This document shows, piece by piece, positions 18,462 through 27,717 of a DNA stretch of 64,000 bases. A program made the position numbers and the translations under genes. Origin of the DNA: Cupriavidus sp. YR651 (GTDB taxonomy: Bacteria; Pseudomonadota; Gammaproteobacteria; Burkholderiales; Burkholderiaceae); assembly GCF_900101625.1 (NCBI RefSeq), contig NZ_FMYZ01000015.1, positions 1 to 64,000 of the forward strand, read 5' to 3'. Each line of letters begins with the position of its first letter. The stretch's first letter is position 1. Below the pieces are notes generated by a model. It saw nothing but the letters and a program-made list of their open reading frames with translations, was not told the DNA's origin and ran no database searches.

Positions 18462-19802
18462 CTATCCCGCTACGAGTTGCTTGCGCGCGGTCACGCTGTG
18501 CATCAGGCCGAAGGACAACATGGTCGCGCCCGCGATCAAGGCCGGGATGCCTACCAGCGCAAACAGCGTCGGCATGCCAAGCCCCATCGACATCATCGTC
18601 GCCCCACCCACCGACCCCACGACGGAGCCCATGCGGCCCACGCCATTGGCCCAACTGACGCCGGTGGCGCGGCAATCGGTCGGATAGAAGCCGGCGCTCA
18701 GCGCATTGGCGCCCACTTGCGAACCCGAGATGCAGAAGCCCGCCAGGAACACCGCCACGCCGGCGGCGACCGGCGCATCGGCCAGGTTGCCGATGGCGGC
18801 GATGAACACGCCCGCCAGCGCATAGCTGCCCGCCAGCACAAAGCGCGGATTGAAGCGGTCCATCAGCCAGCCCAGCGCGATGGCACCGACGGTGCCGCCC
18901 ACCTGGAACATCGTCGTGACCAGCGCGGCGGTGCGCAACGACATGCCGGTGCTGCGCAGGAACGTCGGCAGCCAGCTGGACAGCAGGTAGATCACCAGCA
19001 GGCTCATGAAGAACGTCAGCCAGAACAGCAGCGTGCCGCGCAGCAGTTCTGGCTTGAACAGGTGCCGCGCCGGCGATCCGACCGGGCGTTCGGATACGGT
19101 GAATGTGGCGCCGCACAGGTCGGCCGCGGGCGCGATGCGCTGGAGCGTGGCCACCACGCGCGCCGGCTCGGCGCCCGTCATCACCAGGTAGCGCACCGAT
19201 TCCGGCAGCAGCCTGACGAGCACAACCGCCAGCACCAGCGGCATCACGCCGCCGACCACCAGCACCGATCGCCAGCCATAGGCCTCGATCAGCCCCGCCG
19301 ATGCCAACCCGCCCAGAGCAGAACCGAGCGTGAAGCCGCAGAACATCGTCGTGACCAGGAACGAGCGGCGCTTTTCCGGACAGAACTCGGAGGTCAGCGT
19401 GATGGTGTTCGGCATGGCGCCGCCGAGCCCCAGGCCCGTGAGAAAGCGCAACGCGATCAGCTCCCACAGCTCGCCGGACCACGCCGACGCCAAACTCGCC
19501 ACGCCGAAGAACAGCACGGAGAAGATGAGGATGCGCTTGCGGCCGTAGCGGTCAGCTAGCGGGCCAAACAGGAACGCGCCCGCCATCAGCCCGGCGAGTC
19601 CCGCGCCAAACAGCGGCGCGAGGTGAGCGGGCGAGAGCTGCCAGTCGGCACGGATTGCCGGCGCGATAAAGCCGATGGCGGCCGTGTCGAAGCCGTCGAT
19701 GGCGACGATCAGAAAGCAGAGCACGACGATCGTGACCTGGAACGCCGATAGCGGCTGACGATCAATGAACGCGGTAACGTTGAGCGGTTGGCTGGCAGGC
19801 AT
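18462..19802 (-). CDS. Aromatic acid:proton symporter (MFS, AAHS family)
   Basis: A 446-residue membrane protein with twelve hydrophobic segments. Helix 1 carries the AAHS mark DGFDTAAIGFIAPAI, the loop between helices 2 and 3 has GPLADRYGRKRIL (MFS motif A), and helix 5 follows PNTITLTSEFCPEKRRS. Relatives such as PcaK, BenK and MhbT import benzoate-type acids. GGAGGAGACACC precedes the ATG. It lies downstream of nagX on the same strand with repeat copy D between them, so it probably imports 3-hydroxybenzoate or gentisate. Confidence 0.9.
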   Translation of the reverse strand: MPASQPLNVTAFIDRQPLSAFQVTIVVLCFLIVAIDGFDTAAIGFIAPAIRADWQLSPAHLAPLFGAGLAGLMAGAFLFGPLADRYGRKRILIFSVLFFGVASLASAWSGELWELIALRFLTGLGLGGAMPNTITLTSEFCPEKRRSFLVTTMFCGFTLGSALGGLASAGLIEAYGWRSVLVVGGVMPLVLAVVLVRLLPESVRYLVMTGAEPARVVATLQRIAPAADLCGATFTVSERPVGSPARHLFKPELLRGTLLFWLTFFMSLLVIYLLSSWLPTFLRSTGMSLRTAALVTTMFQVGGTVGAIALGWLMDRFNPRFVLAGSYALAGVFIAAIGNLADAPVAAGVAVFLAGFCISGSQVGANALSAGFYPTDCRATGVSWANGVGRMGSVVGSVGGATMMSMGLGMPTLFALVGIPALIAGATMLSFGLMHSVTARKQLVAG

Positions 19803-19940
19803 GGTGTCTCCTCCGTGGTTGCCAGTGAATGGGCGAGCGAACGGCAGCCGGCGATGTCGATGGCTCGCCTGGCTTGCCGGAAGTACGGCTTGATTCGGAA
19901 TGCGGTCCGGATGGCGCCCGGGTGCGGTCTTGGTTTCTTG

Positions 19941-20052
19941 GAGGTTGCTTCAAAATGAAGCGAAGCGGTCCTGGCTAGGCGCGCGGCCGCAGACAGTACA
20001 AGTGGTACGGCAAGGCCGCGCAACGACGCCAGGATCTTTTTGAAGCGACCTC
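19941..20052 (-). repeat. Palindromic repeat element, copy D (changed stem sequence)
   Basis: Read on the minus strand it starts GAGGTCGCTTCAAAA and ends TTTTGAAGCAACCTC. The outer stem differs from the other copies on both sides in matching fashion, so pairing is preserved. The core (GTCGTTGCGCGGCC through GCGGCCGCGCGCC) is nearly identical to the other copies. On the minus strand it begins with the base right after the TAA stop of nagX (20053-20055). It separates nagX from the transporter gene. Confidence 0.9.
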
Positions 20053-21267
20053 TTAGAGCCAAGGCGTCTGGCTCAAAGCGCGTTCGGCGCGCCAGCCATG
20101 CAGCCACTGCAGCGCGTCGTAGAACTGCGCTTGCGTGCGGCCGGTCCAGAGCGTGTTGCGCACAAAGCGGTCCACGCCTTTCGCGTGATAGACGCGGCCC
20201 ATGTCGCGGGCGGCGTACAGCACGCGCGCGGTGCGCGGAATGCGGGCCTGCTCATACAGCCTGAAGGCCTCGACGAAGTCGCCATCGGTCGCTTCCACGG
20301 CAGCACCCAGCGTCACCGCATCTTCCAGCGCCTGGCAGGCGCCCTGCGCGACGTATTGCGTCATCGGGTGCGCGGCATCGCCGAGGATCGTGGCGCGGCC
20401 AAAGCTCCAGCGCTCCACGGGGTCGCGGTCGGCCGTGGCCCAGCGCTTCCACGATGTCGGGCGGTCCAGCATCTGGTGTGGCAGCGGATGGATGCCTTCG
20501 AAGTACGACAGCACTTCCTCCTTGCTGCCATCGCGCACCCCCCACGTCTCCTGCTCGCGGCTGTGGAAGGTGACGACGAGGTTGTACTGCTGGCCGCCGC
20601 GCAGCGGGTAATGCACCAGATGGCAATGCGGGCCGGCCCACACCACCGGCGCGTTGACTTGCAGATCCTCGGGCATGTTGCCGACATCGACCACCGCGCG
20701 ATACACCACGTGGCCGGTCACGCGCGGCTCGTCGCCGATCAGCGCATGACGGATCGCGGATTTCACGCCGTCGCAGCCGATCACCGCATCAGCGGTATGC
20801 CGCTCGCCACGCTGGTCGATCACCGTCACGCCGTTGTCGTCCTGATGCAGCGCACTCACCTGCGTGGCCGTGCGGAACGTGATCAGCGGGTGATCTTGCA
20901 CAGCTTCCAGGATCGACAAGTGAATGTCGGCGCGATGGATCACCGCGTACGGATTGCCGAAGCGCTCGCGATAGGCAGCGCCCACATCGACGCGTGCGAT
21001 GTCGCTGGCGTCGATGGCATCGCGCAGGTTCAGGTAATCCGTGAAGACGGCGCGGCTGCGGGCCGCCTCGCCCACGCCCAGCGCGTCGAGTGCCGCAAAG
21101 GCGTTGGCCGCAAGCTGGATGCCGGCGCCGATTTCGCCGATCTTCTCGGCCTGCTCCAGCAGTTCGACCCGCACGCCCTTGCGCGCGAGAGCCAGCGCCG
21201 CAGCCAGCCCGCCGATGCCGCCGCCGACGATCAGGACCTTGCGCGAGGTGTTGGTAGAGAGTTTCAT
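20053..21267 (-). CDS. nagX: 3-hydroxybenzoate 6-monooxygenase (FAD-dependent)
   Basis: A 404-residue flavoprotein hydroxylase. The FAD-binding GxGxxG is in VLIVGGGIGGLAAALALA, the DG motif is in VIGCDGVKSAIRHALIG, and the GD motif is GDAAHPMTQYVAQGACQALEDA. This set matches NAD(P)H-dependent 3-hydroxybenzoate 6-hydroxylases (NagX/MhbM), which make gentisate. Salicylate 1-hydroxylase is a related alternative, but the next three upstream genes complete the gentisate route, which favours 3-hydroxybenzoate or salicylate 5-type chemistry over catechol formation. CAGGAGACAACG precedes the ATG. Confidence 0.88.
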   Translation of the reverse strand: MKLSTNTSRKVLIVGGGIGGLAAALALARKGVRVELLEQAEKIGEIGAGIQLAANAFAALDALGVGEAARSRAVFTDYLNLRDAIDASDIARVDVGAAYRERFGNPYAVIHRADIHLSILEAVQDHPLITFRTATQVSALHQDDNGVTVIDQRGERHTADAVIGCDGVKSAIRHALIGDEPRVTGHVVYRAVVDVGNMPEDLQVNAPVVWAGPHCHLVHYPLRGGQQYNLVVTFHSREQETWGVRDGSKEEVLSYFEGIHPLPHQMLDRPTSWKRWATADRDPVERWSFGRATILGDAAHPMTQYVAQGACQALEDAVTLGAAVEATDGDFVEAFRLYEQARIPRTARVLYAARDMGRVYHAKGVDRFVRNTLWTGRTQAQFYDALQWLHGWRAERALSQTPWL

Positions 21268-21309
21268 CGTTGTCTCCTGGCCTGCTACGACCTTGTTCGA
21301 AAACAGCCG

Positions 21310-21951
21310 TCAGGCCGTGAAATCGGGTTGGCGGCCCGGGGCCGCCTGGGCAAACGCGGGATGCACGCTGGCATGCGTGTACACCGCCATGGCCCGTTCA
21401 AACTTCTCCAGGTCGCAGCCCATGCGCAGCGCGTTGGCCACCTGCGGCACCAGGGCGACGTCGGCCAGCGTCGGCGCGTCGCCAAAGCACCAGCGGCCAC
21501 GGCCGTGACGCGCCAGCAGCCGCTCCACGGCCGCCATGCCCTCGTCGATCCAGTGCCGATACCAGGCGGACTTCTGCTCGGGCGTCACCTTCAGCACATC
21601 CTCCAGATAGCGCAGGATGCGCAGGTTGTTCACCGGGTGCATATCGCAGCTCACCACACTCGTCAGTTCCAGCACCCGGGCGCGCAGCTCGGTCTCCAGC
21701 GGAATCAGGCGCGGCACCGGGTGGCGCGCATCGAGGTAGTCGATGATCGCCAGCGACTGGCCGAGCCGGAAATCGCCATCCACCAGCGCGGGCACGGTGG
21801 CCGACGGGTTGATGCCCTCGACGTACTCCGCCTCGTGGTGCTGCCCCTTGCGAATGTTCACGGGCAGGTAGTCGTACGGCAGGCCCTTCAGCGCCAGCGC
21901 GATGCGCACGCGATAGGACGTGGAACTGTTGAAGAAACTATAGAGCTGCAT
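21310..21951 (-). CDS. nagL: Maleylpyruvate isomerase (zeta-class glutathione S-transferase)
   Basis: A 213-residue protein beginning MQLYSFFNSSTSYRVRIALA. The SSxSxRVRIAL motif holds the catalytic serine and the glutathione-contact residues of zeta-class enzymes, and PSATVPALVDG contains the cis-proline. It converts maleylpyruvate, the ring-cleavage product of gentisate, to fumarylpyruvate using glutathione. The start at 21951 fits the family; an upstream ATG would add 14 residues of no obvious role. It sits 28 bp after the hydrolase gene and 42 bp before nagX, inside the operon. Confidence 0.92.
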   Translation of the reverse strand: MQLYSFFNSSTSYRVRIALALKGLPYDYLPVNIRKGQHHEAEYVEGINPSATVPALVDGDFRLGQSLAIIDYLDARHPVPRLIPLETELRARVLELTSVVSCDMHPVNNLRILRYLEDVLKVTPEQKSAWYRHWIDEGMAAVERLLARHGRGRWCFGDAPTLADVALVPQVANALRMGCDLEKFERAMAVYTHASVHPAFAQAAPGRQPDFTA

Positions 21952-21979
21952 GATGCGTTCGCCTTTTCCGCCTTGCGAC

Positions 21980-22678
21980 TCAGATGACCGCAACTTTCAG
22001 TTCGCCGAGGCCATCTACGCCGGTCACCATGGTGTCGCCACGCTTGACCGCGCCCACGCCTTCCGGAGTGCCCGTGAAGATCACATCGCCCGGTTCCAGG
22101 CGGAAGAACTGCGAGAGGTACGCCACGGTTTCCGCCACCGACCAGATCAGGTGCGACACATTGCTGCGCTGCTTCGTCTCGCCGTTCACGGTCAGCCAGA
22201 CGGCGGCATCCTGCGGGTGGCCGATCTCGCTGGCGCGGTGAATCGGCGCGACCGGCGCGGAGGCGTCGAACGCCTTGCCGATTTCCCACGGCCGGCCCAT
22301 TTCACGCATCTTCATCTGCAGGTCGCGACGGGTCATGTCCAGGCCGGTGGCGTAGCCCCAGACGTGCGACAGCGCGTCCTCCACGGCGATGTCCGAGCCG
22401 CCCTTGCCGATCACCGCCACGAGTTCGGCCTCGTAGTGATAGTTCTGCGTTTGGGTCGGATACGGAAGCTCCAGCGTCTTGCCGTACGGCACCGGCACGA
22501 TGGCGTCAGCCGGCTTGCAGAAGAAGAACGGCGGCTCGCGATCCGGATCGAAGCCCATTTCGCGAGCATGGGCGGCGTAATTGCGGCCCACGCAGTACAC
22601 GCGGCGCACGGCGAAGGAGTCATCGCTGCCGACGACGGGGATGGCAACGGTAGCGGGCGGGGGAAAGACGTAGGACAT
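21980..22678 (-). CDS. nagK: Fumarylpyruvate hydrolase (FAH family)
   Basis: A 232-residue member of the fumarylacetoacetase family: VYCVGRNYAAHAREMG, PPFFFCKPADAIV, NYHYEAELVAVIGKGG with the metal-binding Glu pair, and VIFTGTPEGVGAV near the end. It hydrolyses fumarylpyruvate to fumarate and pyruvate, the last step of the gentisate pathway. The ATG at 22678 gives the usual length. It is the second gene of the operon after gentisate dioxygenase. Confidence 0.92.
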   Translation of the reverse strand: MSYVFPPPATVAIPVVGSDDSFAVRRVYCVGRNYAAHAREMGFDPDREPPFFFCKPADAIVPVPYGKTLELPYPTQTQNYHYEAELVAVIGKGGSDIAVEDALSHVWGYATGLDMTRRDLQMKMREMGRPWEIGKAFDASAPVAPIHRASEIGHPQDAAVWLTVNGETKQRSNVSHLIWSVAETVAYLSQFFRLEPGDVIFTGTPEGVGAVKRGDTMVTGVDGLGELKVAVI

Positions 22679-22782
22679 GGTCGGGTCTCGTGAATCGAAA
22701 GGGTGAGCGGGGGCTGCGACGGTGCCCGGGGGCACGTCGTGGCAATGGTCTTGAAATGGATGAAGGGCCGGGGTGTTGCGGA

Positions 22783-23856
22783 TCAGGTGCGCGCTTCACG
22801 CAGCAGGTTCAGCGCCGACAGCACCGGACGGTCCGAGTAGCTGAACAGCACCGCGTCATCGACGGCGGCAAGCTGCACCGGGGCCCAGGACGGTGCGACG
22901 AAAACATCGCGCGGCTCGAACTGGAATTGCTCGTCGCCGATGCGCACGGTGCCGCGACCCTCCACCACGCTGTAGACGGTGGCATCGGTGCTGCGATAGG
23001 TCTTGCCCTGGAAGCCTGCGGGCAGGTACTGCATGAACGTGGCGATGGTCGGCATCGGCCAGCCGCCCGTGGCGGGATTGACATAGCGCAGCTTCACGCC
23101 GTCCCACGGATCGAGCTCGCCATTGCGGTAGAGCTGGTCGAGCGCTTCGCGCGACCGCGCATAGGGATACGAGAAGATCGGCGAGGTGGGGTCGGTCACG
23201 CGATGCCGCACGGGCACCATGTTGTGGCCGAAGCGCGCCAGGCTGTCGCCCTCGGGGCGCGTGACGGGCTGCTGGGCTTCCGGGTAGTTTTCGGCAAACC
23301 CGGCGTCGAACTGCTGCACCAGCGGAATGTCCAGGCCATCGAGCCAGATCACCGGCTCGCCGCCTTCGTCCGCCGACGGATTGCCGTGGTCATGCCACGT
23401 CCACGACGGCGTGATGATGAAATCGCCGGGATGCATGGTGGTGCGCTCGCCGTTGACGGCGGTCCAGGCGCCCTTGCCTTCCACGATAAAGCGCAGCGCG
23501 GATTGCGTATGGCGATGGCTTGGCGCCACTTCGCCCGGCAGGATCAGCTGCAGGCCGGCGTAGAGCGTGGAGGTGATGCTGGACTTGCCGGGAATGCCGG
23601 GGTTTTCCAGCACCAGCACGCGGCGCACGGCTTCTTCCGCGCTGATCACGCTGCCGGCCTGCATGACCAGCGGGCGCACCTGCTCGTACTTCCAGATGGC
23701 CGGCACGATCTGCGGCCGGGGCTCGCGCGGCACCAGCGCATGCAGGGACTCCCAGAGCGGGGTCATATGGCTGCGGCCGATGCGCTGGTAGTAGGCGACG
23801 CGATCCGGTGCGGTCTCCAGACCTTCGACGACGCGGGCAGTGGCGGTATTCGACAT
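22783..23856 (-). CDS. nagI: Gentisate 1,2-dioxygenase
   Basis: A 357-residue bicupin enzyme. The first cupin has LPGEVAPSHRHTQSALRFIVEG, in which the two histidines of HRH are iron ligands, and HPGDFIITPSWTWHDHGN. The second cupin is less conserved, as in other gentisate dioxygenases (VYSVVEGRGTVRIG). The enzyme opens the ring of gentisate with O2 and Fe(II) to give maleylpyruvate. ACGGAGACAGC precedes the ATG. It is the first gene of the operon and is divergent from a LysR gene 135 bp away. Confidence 0.94.
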   Translation of the reverse strand: MSNTATARVVEGLETAPDRVAYYQRIGRSHMTPLWESLHALVPREPRPQIVPAIWKYEQVRPLVMQAGSVISAEEAVRRVLVLENPGIPGKSSITSTLYAGLQLILPGEVAPSHRHTQSALRFIVEGKGAWTAVNGERTTMHPGDFIITPSWTWHDHGNPSADEGGEPVIWLDGLDIPLVQQFDAGFAENYPEAQQPVTRPEGDSLARFGHNMVPVRHRVTDPTSPIFSYPYARSREALDQLYRNGELDPWDGVKLRYVNPATGGWPMPTIATFMQYLPAGFQGKTYRSTDATVYSVVEGRGTVRIGDEQFQFEPRDVFVAPSWAPVQLAAVDDAVLFSYSDRPVLSALNLLREART

Positions 23857-23931
23857 GCTGTCTCCGTTACTTTTTTGCCGGCGCCGTTTTGAGGACGCCG
23901 ATCTGTTGATTGGATTTATACGCCGCGCCCT

Positions 23932-23961
23932 ATAAGATTTGAAATGAAGTTTTGATCTTAT
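23932..23961. promoter_or_regulatory. Inverted repeat in the gentisate operon/LysR divergent promoter
   Basis: ATAAGAT at 23932-23938 and its exact reverse complement ATCTTAT at 23955-23961 flank a 16-bp AT-rich centre. It lies midway between the starts of nagI and the LysR gene, in the only strongly AT-rich stretch nearby. This is a likely binding site for the divergent regulator and probably overlaps the promoters. Confidence 0.6.
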
Positions 23962-23991
23962 GTATATCTTTTACGGTATAGGTGGAACGCA

Positions 23992-24939
23992 ATGGACTGG
24001 ACCCAGCGGCTCAGGCTGCGCAATCTTCAGATGCTGCTGAGCCTGGCGGAGACCGGCAACATGAGCCAGTCGGCCACGCTGCTCAATACGACGCAGCCGG
24101 GGCTGTCGAAGTGGCTCAAGGATCTCGAGGACGATATCGGCCTGCCGCTGTTCGAGCGCCAGGCGCGGGGCCTGCGGCCGACGCCGTATGGCGAATCGCT
24201 GATCGAGCATGCGCGCCGGATCGAAGCCCAGCTCGACAGCGCGCGCGACGACCTGCAGGCCATGCGCGATGGCGGCAGCGGGCTGGTGGTGGTGGGCACC
24301 TCGGGGGCGTCGTCCGCCGATACCGTGCCGCTGGCGGTGCTGCACCTGTTGCAGCGCCAGCCGCGCGCACAGGTACGGCTGGTGGAGACGACCATGGACC
24401 GGCTGATGAGCCAGCTCGCGCGCAGCGAGATCGACATCGTGGTCGGCCGCTCCGCGCCGGAGCTGCAGGACCCGCAGATCCGGGCCGAATCGCTCTACAT
24501 GGAGCCGATCCACTTTGTCGCGCGGCCACGGCATCCGCTGGCGACCCGCGGCGATGTCACGTGGCAGGACCTGCGCGCGTATCGCTGGGTGGTCTGGCCG
24601 CGCGGCACGCCGATCCGCAATGCACTGGAAGGGGCGCTGGCCAGCGCGGAACAGTCGCTGCCGGCCGACATCGTGGAGAGCAATTCGACCGTGCTGAATC
24701 TCACGCTGCTGAACAACAGCGACATGATCGGCCTGGCCTCGCACCGGACCGCGCGACGGCTGGAGGAACTGGGCGCGCTGAAGATCGTGCCGCTACGGCT
24801 GGCGGGCTTTGGTTCGGTGTCGATGTACTGGCGCGATGACGGGATCAAGCGCGCCGCGGTGGCGACGATGCTGGACTGCCTGCGGCGCGCGGCGGAGCGG
24901 GCGCCCGTCGAGGACGTGGCGCCGCTTGGGGCCACCTGA
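23992..24939 (+). CDS. LysR-type regulator of the gentisate operon
   Basis: A 315-residue protein. Its N-terminal helix-turn-helix is LSLAETGNMSQSATLLNTTQPGLSKWLKDLE, and its effector domain starts near LVVVGTSGASSADTVP. The start is MDWTQRLRLRNLQ, common in the GbpR-like branch of the family. It is divergent from nagI and so is the likely activator responding to 3-hydroxybenzoate or gentisate. That assignment comes from position only. Confidence 0.9.
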   Translation: MDWTQRLRLRNLQMLLSLAETGNMSQSATLLNTTQPGLSKWLKDLEDDIGLPLFERQARGLRPTPYGESLIEHARRIEAQLDSARDDLQAMRDGGSGLVVVGTSGASSADTVPLAVLHLLQRQPRAQVRLVETTMDRLMSQLARSEIDIVVGRSAPELQDPQIRAESLYMEPIHFVARPRHPLATRGDVTWQDLRAYRWVVWPRGTPIRNALEGALASAEQSLPADIVESNSTVLNLTLLNNSDMIGLASHRTARRLEELGALKIVPLRLAGFGSVSMYWRDDGIKRAAVATMLDCLRRAAERAPVEDVAPLGAT

Positions 24940-24961
24940 CCCGCACGCGCTCTCTTGTCGT

Positions 24962-25579
24962 CTACTTCCGGAACACCAGGCTGAAATTGTTGGCCGGCAT
25001 CGCGACGGGCGCGTCGCACGTCATGCCCTGCGCCGCCCCCAGCGCGATGACCGCCTCCATATCCCGCACCCCCCACTCCGCATCGGCCGCGCGCAGTTGC
25101 GTGTCGAACGCCTCGTTGCTCGGCGCCGTATGCGCGCCGTTGCGGCGATACGGCCCGTAGAGGTAAAGCACCCCGCCCGGCCCGAGCCGCTTGCCGGCGC
25201 CTGCGAACAGCGCCTCGGTGGCCGCCCACGGCGAAATGTGAACCATGTTGATGCAGACCATCGCCGCCACGCCGTCGATCCCCCACGGCTCGGCGCATAC
25301 GTCGATTGCCAGCGGCGGCAGGACGTTCGGCACGCCGGCATGAGCGGTCCACGCGGCGATCGACTCGCGCGAGGTCGCGTCCGGATCGCTCGGTTGCCAT
25401 GTCACGCCGGGCAGCGCCGCAGCGAAATGGACCGCATGCTGGCCGGTGCCGCTGGCGATCTCCAGCACGGTGCCGGACGCCGGCAGCACATCACGCAGGA
25501 CCGCAAGGATCGCCTCGCGGTTGCGATCGGTGGCGGGTGCCATGCGGCGTGCGGAGGGATCGGGGGACGGGCTGGTCAT
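24962..25579 (-). CDS. DUF938 family SAM-dependent methyltransferase-like protein
   Basis: A 205-residue protein with a class I methyltransferase fold: the motif I glycine loop is VLEIASGTGQHAVHFAAALP, and WQPSDPD and INMVHISPW follow. The pattern of N-terminal ATDRNREAIL, the central NMVHISPWAATEALF and VLYLYGPYRRNGAHTAPSNEAFD is the DUF938 signature. No substrate is known for the family. AGGAG lies 6 bases before the ATG at 25579. A longer frame to 25672 is not supported. Confidence 0.85.
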   Translation of the reverse strand: MTSPSPDPSARRMAPATDRNREAILAVLRDVLPASGTVLEIASGTGQHAVHFAAALPGVTWQPSDPDATSRESIAAWTAHAGVPNVLPPLAIDVCAEPWGIDGVAAMVCINMVHISPWAATEALFAGAGKRLGPGGVLYLYGPYRRNGAHTAPSNEAFDTQLRAADAEWGVRDMEAVIALGAAQGMTCDAPVAMPANNFSLVFRK

Positions 25580-25725
25580 GGGGGCTCCTGTGAAATGCAA
25601 CCCGGAATGGTGGCACAAATTAGCGCCCCGGATTGGCGGCCCGGATGGCGGCATCCGGGCCGCGTCGCCCACAAGGGTAGCAGGCCCGCTGCCTGTGCAC
25701 AGATGGCGCGGCGGGCCCGCGCCGT

Positions 25726-27711
25726 TCAGCCCTTCGACAGACGAATGCTCGACGGCGTGGCCGTCAGGTAGCCCACGGCTGCGCCGAAGCGGTCCTTGTA
25801 GTTGGCCCGGATCAACGGATCGAGTGTCGGCTTGACCTTGTCATGCAGCCCCGCTTCCCAGTCGCCCGGATGCTGGAAGTTGCTCATGATGTAGGTCCAT
25901 CCGTGAATCTCGTCCACCGCATGCAGGCCAGTGGATTCCGCGCCGGCCGGGCAAGAGAGCACGCGCGACAGCACCTTCGTGTCGACGTTGTACGCCCAGA
26001 GGAAGTTGTTCACGTGCGTGTTGCTGTCCTCGCCGATAAACAGCGTGCGCAGCGCCTCGGAGAACTTCAGGTTATCCGGCGTCGCCACCTTGTCCGGGTT
26101 GGCGAAGTTGCCGAGCGCGTCCTGCGCCTTCCTCGGCCCACCGCCCAGATCCTCCGACACCAGCGCCGGCACCGGCGCCATGTCGACGGGCACCCACTCG
26201 CTGTCGATGCGCGCGCCGGCCTGGTCAGACTGGCCGCCACGCAGGTTCAGCTCGTACACCGCGCCCGAATACGGACCTTCCACGCGGATATGGCCGGCAT
26301 TGGCCGCGTTGCCCGCCAGCATGCTGGTCTCGATGCGCGAGATGGCCGAATACGCCTTCTTGTCGGCGATATTGACCGTAGTGCCTTCCATCTTGGTAAA
26401 GCCCAGGCTGCCGCCAGCCAGCGCCGCGTAGCGGTGCGTCTCCAGGAAGGCCGCCGCCTTTTCCTGGCCGGGCATCACCTTCACCCAGTTCGGCTTGCCG
26501 TCAAAGAGCACGCGCGTGTAGCTGCCGTCTTCCGGATCGGACCACTTGACGTCCATGATGTCGGCCACCTTGATGCCGCCATCCACGAGCTTGCGGATCT
26601 CGGCGCTGCTGGCGCTGCCCAGCGGAATCCAGGACAGCGTGGCCGCGCCCGGGCCGGTGCCCGATGTCTGGTGCCACCGGGCCACGTAGAGCCTGCCGCT
26701 GGAGAGGTCGCGCGGCTTGTCGGCGATGAACAGGAACAGGCCGCCGTTGGTGGCGTCATCGCCCATCAGCACGGTGCGCTCGTCCGGCATGACCTGCACG
26801 AGTTCATGCGAAATCCGGCCGAGGCAGTAGTGCTTGTGGATCGATCCGGTGCCGTCCGGATGCACGGTGACCTCCGGCAGATGGCCATAGTGATACGGGT
26901 TGGCGCGATCGGCGTCGCCATACAGGTTCTGGCTGAAGCCGCGCAGCTTCTTGTCGGTGGCGGCACGCGTGGCGTCCGGCTCGTACTCCTCGCTGGACAG
27001 GTGCGTATTCCACGGCGACAGGCTGGCGCCGCACGTGATCCACAGCCCGTTCACGCCCGAGGTATCCACGTTGTGATAGCGCACCGGCGTCAGCTTGCCG
27101 GTCTTCGGGTTCTGATCCAGCGTGATGACGGCGATCGGGGACGGCAGCATGCCGTGCATCTCCGCATTGGCCTGGTTGCGCGTGGTGTACTCGAACTGCA
27201 CGACCGCAAAGACGGGGTTGCCCTTGACGCCCGGCACGCGTGCGCGCGGCAGCGTCAACAGCGAGCTGCCGTCCGGCCCATCGGAGAAGAAATGACGCGC
27301 GCGGCCGGGCACCGAGGTATCCATGATCGGCTGGTTGCGGATGTCGTAGTACCCACCTGCCAGCACCGGCTGGCCCTTGGCGTCCGGCAGCATGTCGCCC
27401 GTGACGAAGAATGGCTGGTACGCCAGCGTGAAGTCCTGCGCGCTGCCATCGGTGTAGGACACCCTGAGCGAAGATCCGACCGTGGTGGTCGCCATCGCCG
27501 CCGGGGTATCGAGCCCGGGGGCCGGCATGCCGTTGAAGGCGGCGGCGGCAAATGTGGCGCCTGCCTTGCGCCGGGGCGCGGCGGCCAGTGCCGCCTCCAT
27601 CGCCCCCATCCCGCCCAGCAGCCCTGCGGCGGCCGTACCAAGCGGCAGCATCGGTGCGCCACCAAGGATCTTCAAAGCCCGGCGACGGGCGGCTACTGGC
27701 ATATCGGTCAT
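25726..27711 (-). CDS. PhoX-like secreted phosphatase family protein (DUF839), Tat substrate
   Basis: A 661-residue protein starting with a twin-arginine-like signal (ARRRALKILGGAP at residues 8-20, then a hydrophobic stretch to about residue 45). The body belongs to the PhoX/DUF839 beta-propeller family, with CGASLSPWNTHLSSEEYEPD holding the conserved Glu pair, and GRISHELVQVMPDERTVLMGDD. PhoX enzymes are calcium- and iron-dependent periplasmic alkaline phosphatases. Whether this member keeps that activity cannot be told here. Its start codon is 7 bp from repeat copy B, so the native promoter has been displaced or lies beyond the element. Confidence 0.85.
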   Translation of the reverse strand: MTDMPVAARRRALKILGGAPMLPLGTAAAGLLGGMGAMEAALAAAPRRKAGATFAAAAFNGMPAPGLDTPAAMATTTVGSSLRVSYTDGSAQDFTLAYQPFFVTGDMLPDAKGQPVLAGGYYDIRNQPIMDTSVPGRARHFFSDGPDGSSLLTLPRARVPGVKGNPVFAVVQFEYTTRNQANAEMHGMLPSPIAVITLDQNPKTGKLTPVRYHNVDTSGVNGLWITCGASLSPWNTHLSSEEYEPDATRAATDKKLRGFSQNLYGDADRANPYHYGHLPEVTVHPDGTGSIHKHYCLGRISHELVQVMPDERTVLMGDDATNGGLFLFIADKPRDLSSGRLYVARWHQTSGTGPGAATLSWIPLGSASSAEIRKLVDGGIKVADIMDVKWSDPEDGSYTRVLFDGKPNWVKVMPGQEKAAAFLETHRYAALAGGSLGFTKMEGTTVNIADKKAYSAISRIETSMLAGNAANAGHIRVEGPYSGAVYELNLRGGQSDQAGARIDSEWVPVDMAPVPALVSEDLGGGPRKAQDALGNFANPDKVATPDNLKFSEALRTLFIGEDSNTHVNNFLWAYNVDTKVLSRVLSCPAGAESTGLHAVDEIHGWTYIMSNFQHPGDWEAGLHDKVKPTLDPLIRANYKDRFGAAVGYLTATPSSIRLSKG

Positions 27712-27717
27712 GGATAA

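Noticed and set aside
25843..27717. A 624-codon plus-strand frame ending in TAA just before repeat copy B
   Set aside because: It is antisense to the PhoX-like gene, has no domain, and is basic and low complexity. I considered it because its TAA touches the repeat like the other copies, but the minus-strand product is clearly real.
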